Of a stretch of 64,000 nucleotides of DNA, positions 30,433 through 40,796 are shown piece after piece. How positions within the stretch are numbered: the first letter of the stretch is position 1; every line of letters begins with the position of its first letter. Source of the DNA: Isoetes taiwanensis (Eukaryota; Streptophyta; Lycopodiopsida; Isoetales; Isoetaceae); the NCBI GenBank assembly GCA_021234155.1, contig JAJEKV010000004.1, forward strand, positions 5,090,109-5,154,108, in the 5' to 3' direction. The notes under the pieces were generated by a model that saw only the letters and a program-made list of their open reading frames with translations, had not been told where the DNA came from and made no database searches. The translations under genes were made by a program, and so were the position numbers.

Positions 30433-31164
30433 GGGAAAAATTTAAAAATGTCCCTGTATTTACATTTATTTATCCAAATACTCTTGCATTTTAAAGAATT
30501 TTTAAAATGCCCCTCATTTTAAATGACGACCACCGTAACACCCAACGTAAGCTAACGAACTGATTGATTGACTTTGCTCTAGAGCTAGAATCGCTTACTA
30601 ATGTGCACTAAGACTTTCAGGAACAACAAAGCATATTAAGCAGATTACATATTCGTTTCGTGGTTTTAGAGGGCGCAAACCTAAGGGACCCATTTATGCC
30701 TGTTACAGATCAAAGATATGGCCTTAGCTTTACCTTGCCGTTGTTGCAAGCACTTCAGATCAACGAGTGTGTCAGATTAACAAGATGAAATAACAGGACA
30801 GATTGACAAAATTATAGGTAAGATTGGTCAGTCTTTGAGATTATCGTGTTGTCTTCAATCGTGAAAAGGCAGTTGAGATATAATGTCTTACAGTTTCCAC
30901 CAGAAGGGCAGCAAGCATGTGCCAATCAGTAAAAGGGTATTGCAAACGCCGATGCTTGAAAGCAAAATTGAAAAGGCAATTGAGACATAATGTCTTACAG
31001 TTTGTACCAGAAGGGCAGCAAGCATGTGCCGATCAGCAAAAAGGTTTTGCAAAAGCCGATGATTAAAACAAAATGTATCAGATTTGGCTACTGTCTAAAA
31101 TCAAACAAAATACAAGGGTATTTTAAAATAAATATAAATATAGGGGCATTTTTGAAATTTTCCC
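30433..31164. mobile_element. Mutator-like MITE (732 bp) with 9-bp target duplication
   Basis: Long terminal inverted repeats of about 55-60 bp (start GGGAAAAATTTAAAAATG, about 85 percent matching the other end) are flanked by a perfect 9-bp direct repeat TTTCTTATA (30424-30432 and 31165-31173). Long TIRs plus a 9-bp duplication are the signature of Mutator-like elements. There is no transposase, so it is non-autonomous. The interior carries a 108-bp tandem duplication. Confidence 0.9.
30862..31065 (+). repeat. 108-bp tandem duplication within the Mutator-like element
   Basis: Unit 1 starts at 30862 and unit 2 at 30970, both with GAAAAGGCA(G/A)TTGAGA(T/C)ATAATG and AGAAGGGCAGCAAGCATGTG. The second is slightly shorter. 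Confidence 0.85.
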
Positions 31165-31610
31165 TTTCTTATATTGTTGTACTTGCAACTGTACAAAATA
31201 TGTACAAAAGCTATGTCACTAATATTCTCTGAAGAAGTGGGGCTACTAGTGTTATATTTGGAGCGACAATATCATGGAGGATGAGTCCCCTATGAAGAAT
31301 ACAGGGTCTCCATTCACTTCTTGTGCTGAATATAAAAACTTGTACGGAGATATATCATTTCATATCCAAACCTTTGAGGACTCTATTGCACCACCAAGGT
31401 TCTAAACATATACAATCTCAAGATTGTCAACTTGGGAGTACACAAAGAACTTGTTTTTCCAATCCATCAAAGCAAACACCAAAACATACTAAGAAAATCG
31501 GAAACAAAGCAATCCCAAATATTATACTATTAACGTACACGTGATACAAATGACCATCTAAAAATCAGAACAAATTTGCCTTTTAACATATTTCTTCCAA
31601 TGTTGATTTT

Positions 31611-32924
31611 TCAGTATATGAAAGGTATAATAGCCCGCCGTGTTCGAGGATAACCTTCAAACTTGTTCAAATACCAAGCATGTGTATCCAATGTCGTTTA
31701 GGAGAGGTTTGCAACCTGCAAAAAATTGCCAGATCATTGCTAATGCCTATGCAGACAATGGAACTGTGGCAGTAAGGGAGCAGAAAATTACCACCCAACC
31801 AAACAAAAACCAAACCGCAAGATCTCCATAGCAAATAGCAAGTCCTACATAGATGACCTACACCCCATATCATTGGTTTAACTAATTTGTGTTGAAAACC
31901 TTTGAAAGGGGGTGAGTTCTTGAAAAGAACAGATAAAAAACTCACAATCTCTACAAAATAGTGAACTGAAGAAACCATCTCAAACCAGTCACCCCGTGGA
32001 ATTCCATAACTATGGTTCTCGTTCTGTAGGGTTTTATTAGTGCGCAAAGAAGCCTGCAATTTAAACAAAAGCAATAAAAGCAAATTTAAATTTTGTTTGA
32101 CAGCTAATAGCAGCCAGAAACCCTACTAGAACCTTATAAAGATCAATCGAAAAGGGTTGAATGAAGTACTTACCAAAATTGCATGACATCTTCTTTGATA
32201 TATCCAATCCCAACTAGCCAGGACAATTCCAATACATTGTGGCCATCCAACCTTCCAATGAATTTTCTTACTCTCCATTTCAACATGCAAACTATTTGTA
32301 GAGGAAAGCATTCTTCCAGCAGATACTGAGCACAAGGACAAAGGAGCGCCAATTTTGTAACTGTATAATCCAAATAATTAAGATAAACTAGAAACACGTT
32401 TTGTTCACATTTCAACTTGATGTTTAACCCTACAAAGACATCAAAATTCCAGATAAAACATCGATATTTGGCACTGTTCACTGAATATACTGAAGGGCCT
32501 TTCCTCCAATGTTTGATCGAGTTTGCTTGTGTGAGATGTAGAAGAATATGCAATCATGACATTATTTGCCCCTTCAATGTCCTCCCACTTGAATTCTTAT
32601 GCTAAGCAGAACATATACATCCTAAAGGTTTTATTTACTAATTGATTTTAACAAAAACAAACTTCAAAAGAATATAATCAAACAGATGGAGAAAATATAT
32701 ACTTACAATATGCCTGTAATATATGCTATAACATGCATACGGGCATTGATGTCATATTTAGAAACATAATAACTTTCATATAGCCTCCTAAGGACATGTG
32801 CTTCCATGAGAATCAATGCCAAAACAACCTTCAAATTACTGTACGCAATTGGAGCAGCAGAAAGTGACCGTGCCAGACTACTAATTAGAAGTATTGTTCT
32901 CCATGTCACACCCACTATGTAAAA
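31611..32924 (-). pseudogene. Polyprenol reductase-like (PPRD/SRD5A3 family), 5'-incomplete
   Basis: Five exons: 32924-32707 (FYIVGVTWRTILL...LMEAHVLRRLYES...ARMHV), 32360-32174 (GAPLSLC...YQRRCHAIL), 32053-31942 (YGIPRGDWFEMVSSVHYFVEIV), 31844-31795 (GDLAVWFLFGW) and 31715-31611 (DTHAWYLNKFEGYPRTRRAI, IPFIY, stop). All junctions are GT-AG and in phase. HVLRRL, RRCHAIL, GDWFE and the final helix are the conserved blocks of the steroid 5-alpha-reductase-type enzymes that reduce polyprenol for dolichol synthesis in the ER. The last exon has an in-frame TAA six codons in (NLS*), and the N-terminal exon(s) before 32924 were not found, so it is probably a pseudogene. A polymorphism or sequencing error is the alternative. 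Confidence 0.8.
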
Positions 32925-33010
32925 CTGTGCAAAAAAACGTTAAGAAACCAAAAACTCAAACGTGACGCAAAAAGATAATCAGATCTCTATTAAAATAGGA
33001 TTTTTAAATA

Positions 33011-33038
33011 CTAGTTATGATGCCCGGCATTGCCGGGC
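33011..33038 (-). mobile_element. Second Helitron 3' terminus
   Basis: The minus strand reads GCCCGGC-AAT-GCCGGGC (perfect 7-bp stem, 33022-33038), then 11 nt ending in CTAG at 33011, with T outside. This fits the Helitron end rule. The body should extend upward from 33.0 kb, and no Rep-helicase is seen there, so it would be non-autonomous. It lies 87 bp upstream of the first visible polyprenol reductase exon, in its intron. Confidence 0.7.
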
Positions 33039-33039
33039 T

Positions 33040-35500
33040 TAGTGATAATTTGAAGAGGTGGTTGTTTCATTGAAATCAAGTGTCTCGTGGTTGATCTATG
33101 GTGAGCATGAAGTAGCTTTAGATTTCGTTGATCTACTTCATGACCACTACGTTAAAAAAGATCTATGAAATTATGAGTTTGGAACAGTAATACCTGACGT
33201 GAAAAGTTAGAAATGTGAGCTCCATTATTTCTTGAGTAGAATTACTTGTAATTGTGAAATGTGTCTCCACTTTCCAGGTGAAGTTATGATACTATATTGG
33301 ATTGTTGTACTACTCATTTAATGGGAACAACAATGTCTAATTGTTACAGGTTATATAGCTTGTGTTCAAATGTGTTCTATCTAGCTATCTACTTATCTAT
33401 CTTTATAGTGCAATGCTTGTTGTCTATACTTGTAGTGATTATTGGGTGAGAGATAGATTGCATTTGTGAAGGCGAAAGAGATGCTTGCATAGAATGCTCC
33501 AAGCATGCTTGTGTAGAGTGCTCCACATTCTCTAACTTGCAAAGAGAGATTTGTAGGTGATTATTTACAGGTGAAAAGCTTTCTAGAGTTGGAATAAACT
33601 GTATATGATTATTTATATGAACATGCATGCAATTGCTATCCAATAAAACGCATTGTAGTTGTGGAACTTCTTTCAAAAGAGATGGGATATTTTTTGTGCT
33701 TTCTATTTTTAACTTGTTATAATATGAGTACGAATATTGAGATAAAATCCTGGCATAAACTATTCGTTGTTCTTCTAGCCCACCTCATAAAGTGCCAACT
33801 ATTTGTTGTGCTAATAAATGCTAACCCCGCTATCCCACCTTATAAAATGGCAAAGCATGTTCAACGATCCATTAGATGTCAAAGAATGTTACCATAATGG
33901 TTGGCGACATGTTGGACGACCCATTACATGTCAAATAATGCTATCATATTGGAGTTGTGAGGGGATGCCTATATTGTGCGTAGACAGGAGTCTTCGAAGC
34001 ACCATCTGAAGTATCTTAGTAGAATGCTGCATATTTACATAACCTTATGCTTTTAAATTCCAGTGTAAGCATTTAAAATCCAATCTAGGTAAAGTGCTAG
34101 TCACAGTTACATCCTTCAATTGAAAAAAAAAAATGCTAGTCTCAATCTTGTACAATAAATCATATATATGAGACCATAATATGATGCTCATTAAGGTCTC
34201 GCATTACCGGTTTAAGCTTTGTTTGGAAAATGAGGGAAGGTTGCTAGCTCCATGGGTTTAAAGAAATTTAAGTTTGAATTGATTTGTGAGATGTCAATAG
34301 AATTTACCTGGAGGGTGGGACGCATGGACTTGTAGATAGTGGTAATGTCTAGGATTGTATTGTGTTTGTCATACATTATCGCGCCATGTTAGGCACATTG
34401 TCCTGGTTTATAACGACGTCGGACGGTAGAATAGAAGATATTTGTTTTACTATTGTTAAGAAGATATTTTTGAGGCATCTGATGCCACAACTATGCATTT
34501 CTTCCTTGGGTTTCGTGCAGGTAGGTGAGGTTCCAGAAGGCGTGTCAGGGGTCGCATCAAAGCCAAATTTCAGGAATCCCAGGTCATGACCAACACATAC
34601 ATCCAGAACGGCGATTTGATTTTGCCACATTGTTCTGGCATTGCGGAGGCCCCGGAACGATGATTCGACTTTGCCACGTCGTTCGCAATGGTGAAATTAC
34701 CTTACAGAGTTGCAATACTAATGTTGCCTAATGGTTTGGAGCATAAACAAATAAGCATGTCAAAGTATTTTCTTATTCATATGTGGGGAAAAATATGATA
34801 GTAATACAATAATGCAGGTCCAATCGATAATAGTCTCCTATTATGACAATAGTATAGCCCCCCCTATTCGACTGCCATCTCTTTTTGACCTTCAAATATG
34901 CGGCGCGAGCGAGCCTTACATAAACTTTGCTGATATACCACAATCATAAGTGCGTTTGCCATGATCCACACTTTGTCGTCAAAAATGAGCACCAAAAGAC
35001 CATATTGATGCATATGAATTATACTACAAAGTAAAGGAACAAATGTTTAAAATAACAAACGAAACTCGTGAATTATATGCTATTAAGTTGCACTTACACG
35101 CCTTTAGCATATGCAAATTCTTCGCTAGAAACATGTTCGCCACGTTGCCTTGCCATCTCTAGTTGTTCGAATAGCCATTTATTATTTATCTCACTTGGCA
35201 TGACCCCTAGATGATCTGGAAATGGTTGTTTGGATTCTTTTGTCGATAGCGTCTTCTCTCATCATCTCTCTTTATTTTTTCTTCCTCATATTTTTTTATC
35301 CATTTCTCCATGGGAGTGGAGTTGTAGATGAGAAACTTATTGACTTTGCCTGTTCTTCTAGTGTGAACAATTTCTTCTGTGGTCTTCCTTCGGGAACTTC
35401 TCCAATCATAGTTGGAGTGTCTTCATCGGTCCATAATCGTGGAGCATTGGGGTGTAGATCGGCCAAGAACTCGGTGACATAGAATAATGACTCTCATGCT
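33040..35500. other. No supported gene; expected body of the second Helitron
   Basis: AT-rich DNA with small internal duplications (33480-33525, 33830-33960). A slightly GC-richer patch at 34400-34740 has a good acceptor (TTCGTGCAG at about 34520) but no recognisable protein. It may be captured exon DNA. Confidence 0.35.
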
Positions 35501-35509
35501 AACCAACCC

Positions 35510-36047
35510 TCAGCCATGCAACCCTCTGGCCTTGCCTTCTGACGTACGAAGTCCTTCTCTAGAAAACTTCTTTAGAAAGCGTTCGATAAAAAACATCCAT
35601 CTAGGATTTGTTGTGCCTGCAAGCTCTACTTCATCCACTAAATGCACTAATAAGTGAGTTTTATGTCCAGGAAACTTGTTGGGAATTCTTTCTCGAGCAT
35701 ACAACATGCCTCAACAACCTTAGTTCGCATGTCCGCAATTTCTATTGTCGGTATCTCCTTCCTTGTAATCCATCTAAATATCATTTTAGAAAGAAAAATG
35801 TTAAGTGAGAGTTCAGCATCGAGTGATTTCAAAATCCGTACGAACCTAGAAAACTCTGATAAGAGACATATTGCACGCAGTGGACCGTCAGCGAGACAAG
35901 CTGCAACATCTTATGCCAATCATGAGATTTCAACCAAGTTAACTCCCCTTCGTTAGAGAAACAATTACGCAACGAATGCATATATCCCGTCGGAGTCTTT
36001 ATTGCCTTGATCGCTTCTCGAACGGGTTTCATACATTTTCTAGGCAC
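35510..36047 (-). pseudogene. CACTA transposase C-terminal DUF4218 region
   Basis: Blocks in three frames are PVREAIKAIKTPTGY...NCFSN, then ELTWLKSHDWHKMLQ, then EKEFPTSFLDIK, then HLVHLVDEVELAGTTNPRWM and FFIERFLK. The SHD(C/W)H..M/LQ and HLVDE...G..RWM/P.ER motifs define DUF4218, which follows tnp2 in plant CACTA transposases. Frameshifts separate the blocks. Confidence 0.8.
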
Positions 36048-37635
36048 TCAAATCGACTTGTGGCTTTGTTCCTTCTTCGACATTTATCCATGCTTTAGCT
36101 TTTGATCCAGCTTCTTGTAGATCTTCTCGCGCTGCATCGGTGTCCTTACGTCCGGTGACATGCCTCCAAATAGATGACGAAACGTTTTTAAAGATGTGCA
36201 TGGGATCAAGAAGATGATGGATCTTCAATTCTGTCCAATAGGGTAGAAGGAAGAAGGATGCTTTCCACTTCATTCCGTTAACCTTATTTCCTTCGGCGGC
36301 ATCCCACATGTTACCCCAAGGCTCTTCAGTGAATGTTTTTCTCTTGGACCTACGTATCGAAGTCGATTTTCCAGTGGCAGATATCTCTTGAAGTTTGCAT
36401 AGACATTTTTGTGCAATGCCGTTGACCGACGAGAGTTCAATTGTTCAAACCCACACAAGTGGCATGCCGCATATCCAGACACTTGGAGTCCAGAGAGTTC
36501 ATACAAACCAGGCCAATCGCTCATTATCCACATTAAGATTGCTCTCAAGGTAAATCTTCGTTCAGCATGAAGTTCTCTTGAGACATCGTAAACTTCAATA
36601 CCTTCACTTCACAACGTCAGAAGCTCATAAATAACTATTTTCAGATACGGATCTAGACTTTCCGGCTTCTTCGGTCCTGGAACTAATAGTACTACCATTA
36701 AATGGCTAGTCTTCATGAGTAACAACGGTGGTAAATTATAGTTGATCAACACTACTAGCCAAGTTGACCACGCGACCGATTGATGTCCATAAGGATTAAC
36801 ACCATCCGTTGCCAACCCTAATCTGAGATTTCGTGGCTCCCTTCCAAATTCCAGCCATGTTTCATCAATATGCTTCCATTGCTTGCAGTCACTAACCACG
36901 CGAAGTACATTGTCACTCGACGCATTAGCAGCACACCAACCCATGAGCGAAGCTAGAGATTCACATCGAAACAATAGCCTTATGCGAGGGATCAATGGAA
37001 AGTAGCGAACCACTTTCATCGGGACGGTCTTTCCCTTGGCATTTGCGCTGTACCTAGAGGCACCACATTTAGGGCATGTTTCTGTGTTCTTGTAGATGTC
37101 ATTCGGATAATATACCATGCAATCATTTGGACAAGCGTGAATCTTATGGTAGCCTAAACCAGTAGCTGCCAATATATTTTTTATTTCATCGTGACTTTTG
37201 GGCATAGTGTTCCCTTGTGGGAGTATTTTCTCTTGCAATAACCTGCATAAAACAGCCCTTTACGTATACATTCAACTACAAATTCAATAAGTCACGTGAT
37301 TGCAATTGTGCTTACTTTAACAAAGCCGTAACACTGGCATTGCTCCATTTGAATTTGGCTTGAAGGTTTAATATCAATAAAGATGTCGCCAATCTAGATA
37401 TGCTTGCACCTGGATATAATACTTTATGTGCCTCCTCCAATAAAACGTGGTCTTCATGACCATCGCTAGGAGTATTTATATCGTCATCTAGGTCATTGTG
37501 GCCAAATGCATCTAACATGTCGGCTATGGGTTCTTCAACTTCCATGAGGTCGTCCACAGTGGCATTGTCGTCATCTTCATCGTCGTATTCCTGTTCATCT
37601 TCATCGTCGTACTCTTCATTATGCATTGTGCCCAT
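36040..37635 (-). pseudogene. CACTA transposase (tnp2 family), disrupted
   Basis: Exon 1 (37635-37316) starts MGTMHNEEY with a strongly acidic segment. The intron at 37243-37315 (GTAAGC...TGCAG) joins ALLK to LLQEKILPQG in phase. Exon 2 has HACPNDCMVYY, CPKCGASRY (zinc-binding) and RCESLASLMGW, then the catalytic-region blocks LGLATDGVNPYG and LLVPGPKKPESLD. An in-frame TGA at 36609-36611 replaces a Trp-like codon, and the same frame continues through LRAILMWIMSDWPG..ELSG...ACHLCGFE. A frameshift near 36290 precedes LPYWTELKIHHLLDPMHIFKNV. The tnp2 order is complete but inactive. Confidence 0.9.
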
Positions 37636-37858
37636 GTTTGTACCATATTGCTCAATGTATTATAATTCTGCTATCCGCAATGACTTTTGATGTCACCAAT
37701 TCAGTACGCTTGGATGTGGTCTCATATCCACTTGTCTACCCAGCACGCCAGATTAAACGAAATATATACGTGATTGATACATGCATTGAGAGCCCGTGTT
37801 TGTTAAATTTGAAGCATTTAATGACGAACGAAATATAAAATCTTGTGACATAATCAAA

Positions 37859-37913
37859 GCACATATTGAAGATAAATGTGTATATATAATACACATTTAT
37901 CTTCAATATGTGC
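37859..37913. repeat. Perfect 25-bp-arm inverted repeat
   Basis: Two exact 25-bp arms (37859-37883 and 37889-37913) flank a 5-nt ATATA spacer. It sits between the 3' end of the SET-like accessory gene and the 5' end of tnp2, both on the minus strand. Transcribed, it would form a long hairpin. The absence of any mismatch suggests recent origin or constraint. Confidence 0.9.
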
Positions 37914-37925
37914 AATCTCATTCCA

Positions 37926-37926
37926 A

Positions 37927-37961
<35 letters not shown>
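37926..37961. repeat. Poly(A) tract, about 36 bp
   Basis: A pure A run 13 bp after the perfect inverted repeat. It may be a retro-insertion tail or simple expansion, and its length is unreliable in any assembly. Confidence 0.8.
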
Positions 37962-37964
<3 letters not shown>

Positions 37965-38015
37965 TGCATTCCCACAAAATCCGACAAAAATTATATGAGT
38001 AATTTGAGCACATCA

Positions 38016-39267
38016 TCAAAGGACCTCCGGTATTGGTCTACCGTATTCATATTCAATGAACAATTCATCACCAATACACAGAGTTTTTATAGCATAAACC
38101 ATGATATATCTCCCGTCAATTTTACGCCTAAAGAATTCTTCTTGGTCTTTGTTTGCCTCGACAAATTCATAATTGGTAGCTTCAGGATTCTCGATAGAGC
38201 TATTAATAAAAGCAGCAAGGTTTCCATGCAATTGAGGACGACCATCAATGTATGTGAAGCTTGCGTAGTCATTGGGCTTGGCTATTGTTCGTGCATTTGA
38301 ATTTAGGCCAAAGATGAGCATGCGCCACTGATGCTTACTCAATTTATGCCAAGTAATACGAGTTATATTCGGGACCTACATATGGCATTAAAGGAACGAT
38401 CATTACCATCTTTGACTTTTGTATTTAGTCATAATATATAATCCAGTGCTAGCAGGGGACCCGGACATTTTTAATTATGTCTTTGCCTACCCCAATATGT
38501 AAATTGCTCCCCATAAATAATTGGCTTGCCCCTAGGCCATGCACTGAGTTTCTTACGATCATTGTCTGTAAAGGGCTGGACCAAATGGACTAGTGAAGGT
38601 GGAAGATTATTTTCTTCTACATGATCTAGTACATTCCAATTTTGATGAATATTGTCATTCCCTCCAATCTTGGCGACGGCCATTGCACGACGAGTTCTAT
38701 CACGTAATGGGATACTCTTTGCGGAAGCTGATGGCTTTCTTTTTGTAGGATTTTCTATGAACGCATTCATAGTATCAACATCATCTACTTCCAATGGCAA
38801 CATAACTCCAAAATCTATATACTGCTTCGAGCTCACTTCATTCTGAGATTCGTGTATTATACCTCGTTGGAATACCCCACATGTGCGTCCGAGACCACTG
38901 GATTTATCGGCCATTCACCATATTTATCAACATGGTCGAGGACAGTCTTTCTCATCCGTTTTATTTGTCCTTTGCACATCGAACAATTGCAATATAACCG
39001 CTCTGTCAAGTGCAACTGCACAAAAAAAAAAAAAAGTAACATCAAGATATAAAGTTAACTAATCATTTGAAACATGTTTATGGTACATACATCGGCGGTA
39101 TTCATTTCATACACACCACCAAAGCCTCTGGGAAGACTCGATCCACTGGGTCTAATTGGACTATTTGTGGCAATTGTTGGGGTAACATCCTTGCGCAAGT
39201 CGCCATGTAACATTCTCAAAGCTTTCTGTTTCAGTTTACGTTCATATTCCTTCTGACGTTCGTCCAT
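38016..39267 (-). pseudogene. CACTA accessory gene with SET-like C-terminus
   Basis: Exon 1 is 39267-39091 (MDERQKEYERKLKQKALRML..., donor GTATGT). Exon 2 starts at 39015 (acceptor TGCAG) with LYCNCSMCKGQIKR and LDHVDKYGEWP, then shifts frame near 38910 to a Lys/Arg-rich linker. The intron at 38376-38490 leads to a last exon reading NDYASFTYIDGRPQLHGNLA, AFINSS, then YIMVYAIKTLCIGDELFIEY. 'GNLAAFIN' plus 'GDELFIEY' resembles the end of SET methyltransferase domains (normally G-N-x-x-RFINHSC and GEEL-x-DY), but the catalytic NHSC is NSSI. The last splice as read is one base out of phase. It could modify chromatin at its own element, which is inference. Confidence 0.55.
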
Positions 39268-39429
39268 GTTGTTTTTACTAGTAAACAATAAAAATATTAA
39301 TAAAAAACCATGTAATAATATAATAAATATAAATATCCATAACTTTTTTTTTATAGATTTTATCAAATGTTTCTTCTTAAGATTTAGATTGATACAACGT
39401 TTATGATATTTAGAAAGCATTTGATTGAA

Positions 39430-39770
39430 GGGTGCCTGAACCCGATACATCTAATCCTCTCCATTTGGGATGGAGTCGACCAGTACCTTATTCATGCAAC
39501 CCTTCAAATCATTTGTAATCTATGAAGATTGAAACTTCTGTTCTAGGGTGCCTGAACCCGATACATCTAGTCCTCTCCATTTGGGATGGATTCGACCAGT
39601 ACCTTATTCACGCAACCTTTCAAATCATTTGTAATCTATGAAGATTGAAACTTCTATTCTAGGGTGCATAAACCCGATACATCTAGTCCTCTCCATTCGG
39701 GATGGAGCCGACTCGTACCTTGATCATGCATCCCTCAAGTTTTTAACATACTTTGAAGATTCAATCTTCC
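39430..39770. repeat. Tandem repeat, 116 bp x 3
   Basis: Units start at 39430, 39546 and 39662, each with GGGTGC(C/A)T(G/A)AACCCGATACATCT and a GGGATGGA.(T/C)CGAC word. The third is partial. It lies just upstream (5') of the CACTA accessory gene and looks like its subterminal repeats. Confidence 0.85.
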
Positions 39771-40300
39771 AATCTATTAGCATTTGGAGGTGTTTAACTC
39801 CAAAACCACAAAGATTAACAAAATAGCACAAATCTTACCTTATGAAGACCCACGGGCGCCAAAAACTCCAAAGGGAATGGGACAAAATAACAATGGAATG
39901 GAAAAATAACCGAGCGCGTTCCCGCCATTACTAGACGTCGTTTATCGACTCCCTTAACGTCGTTGAACGACGTCCAGCCGATGTGGCATGACACCCAGGA
40001 ATGCCACGTCAGCTCGAGGGCGTCATATGCCCCGTCGGATGCCACGTCAGATCCCTGGACGTCGTTGATCGACATGTGGCCGATGTGGCTTGATACCCAG
40101 GCGTGCCACGTCAGCTCACACGTGTCAGCTCTGCCCCGTCAGATGGCCGTAACGTCATTTAACGACGTACATTGCGTCGTTAAACGACCTACTGTGCTTG
40201 TTTGATTTGTAGAAACTTGCTAGTTGGTTTTATTTCTATAACTTATTGTAGGTAACAATTCTAGCATGTTCCCCATAAGACAAACAACATAAAATACAAA

Positions 40301-40416
40301 CAACACAAATAGATAAACAAACTTATTGTTTCCATTCATAAAAAAAGCTTATACATTACAACACAAATAGATAAACAAACTTATTGTTTCCATTCATAAA
40401 AAAAGATTATACATTA
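40301..40416. repeat. Tandem duplication, 58 bp x 2
   Basis: Units 40301-40358 and 40359-40416 share CAACACAAATAGATAAACAA and CTTATTGTTTCCATTC. They overlap the 3' end of the Pro-rich ORF on the minus strand. Confidence 0.85.
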
Positions 40417-40796
40417 TTTTTGTCCATCCGGAGGATGTGACAATTTGATGCAACCACTTGCATCATTATCTGCACGTTCAACATCGTTTCCTCTTTATTT
40501 GGCTCGGTGAGCCATTCTACCAGTCGTTCCTCGCAGGGAACGCCAGACATTAAAGTAATCAGAAGCTCCCTTTCACTCATCCTTGCCACGATGGTGAAGG
40601 GAGGGTTCTCAGCTGGAGAAGCAGGGGGATTGCTCTCCCTTGGAGGAGGAGGGGGGGATAATTTGGAGGTGTCACTTGGGGGGAAGAGGAGGAGGAGGAT
40701 TCTTGCTAGAAGGGACATATCGCCTTGAAGATGGTCTTTAACTAGCGGAACAAGATGGGCAAGAAGATTGGAGGAGGGGGGGGGGGGGGTTAACAT
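40407..40796 (-). CDS. Small Pro-rich ORF (129 codons), unknown
   Basis: It begins MLTPPPPSSNLL, has a second Pro run (SPPPPPRES, PPASP) and ends with a compact region, RELLITLMSGVPCEERLVEW...NVQIMMQVV. I do not recognise it. A TTTATAAG TATA-like box lies about 20-25 nt upstream of the ATG, inside the small palindrome CCACTTATAAAGTGG. Its position between two blocks of the palindrome tract suggests that it belongs to the same mobile element. A homopolymer (about 12 G on plus) at its start makes the reading frame there uncertain. Confidence 0.35.
   Translation of the reverse strand: MLTPPPPSSNLLAHLVPLVKDHLQGDMSLLARILLLLFPPSDTSKLSPPPPPRESNPPASPAENPPFTIVARMSERELLITLMSGVPCEERLVEWLTEPNKEETMLNVQIMMQVVASNCHILRMDKNNV

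Noticed and set aside
34400-34700. CACTA 3' terminus with ACGACGTCG-like words
   Set aside because: Two weak matches to the palindrome motif only; no CACTA/CACTG end or 3-bp duplication seen.
34520-34740. Possible carotenoid-oxygenase-like exon
   Set aside because: A few residues looked familiar but no conserved His or order could be confirmed.
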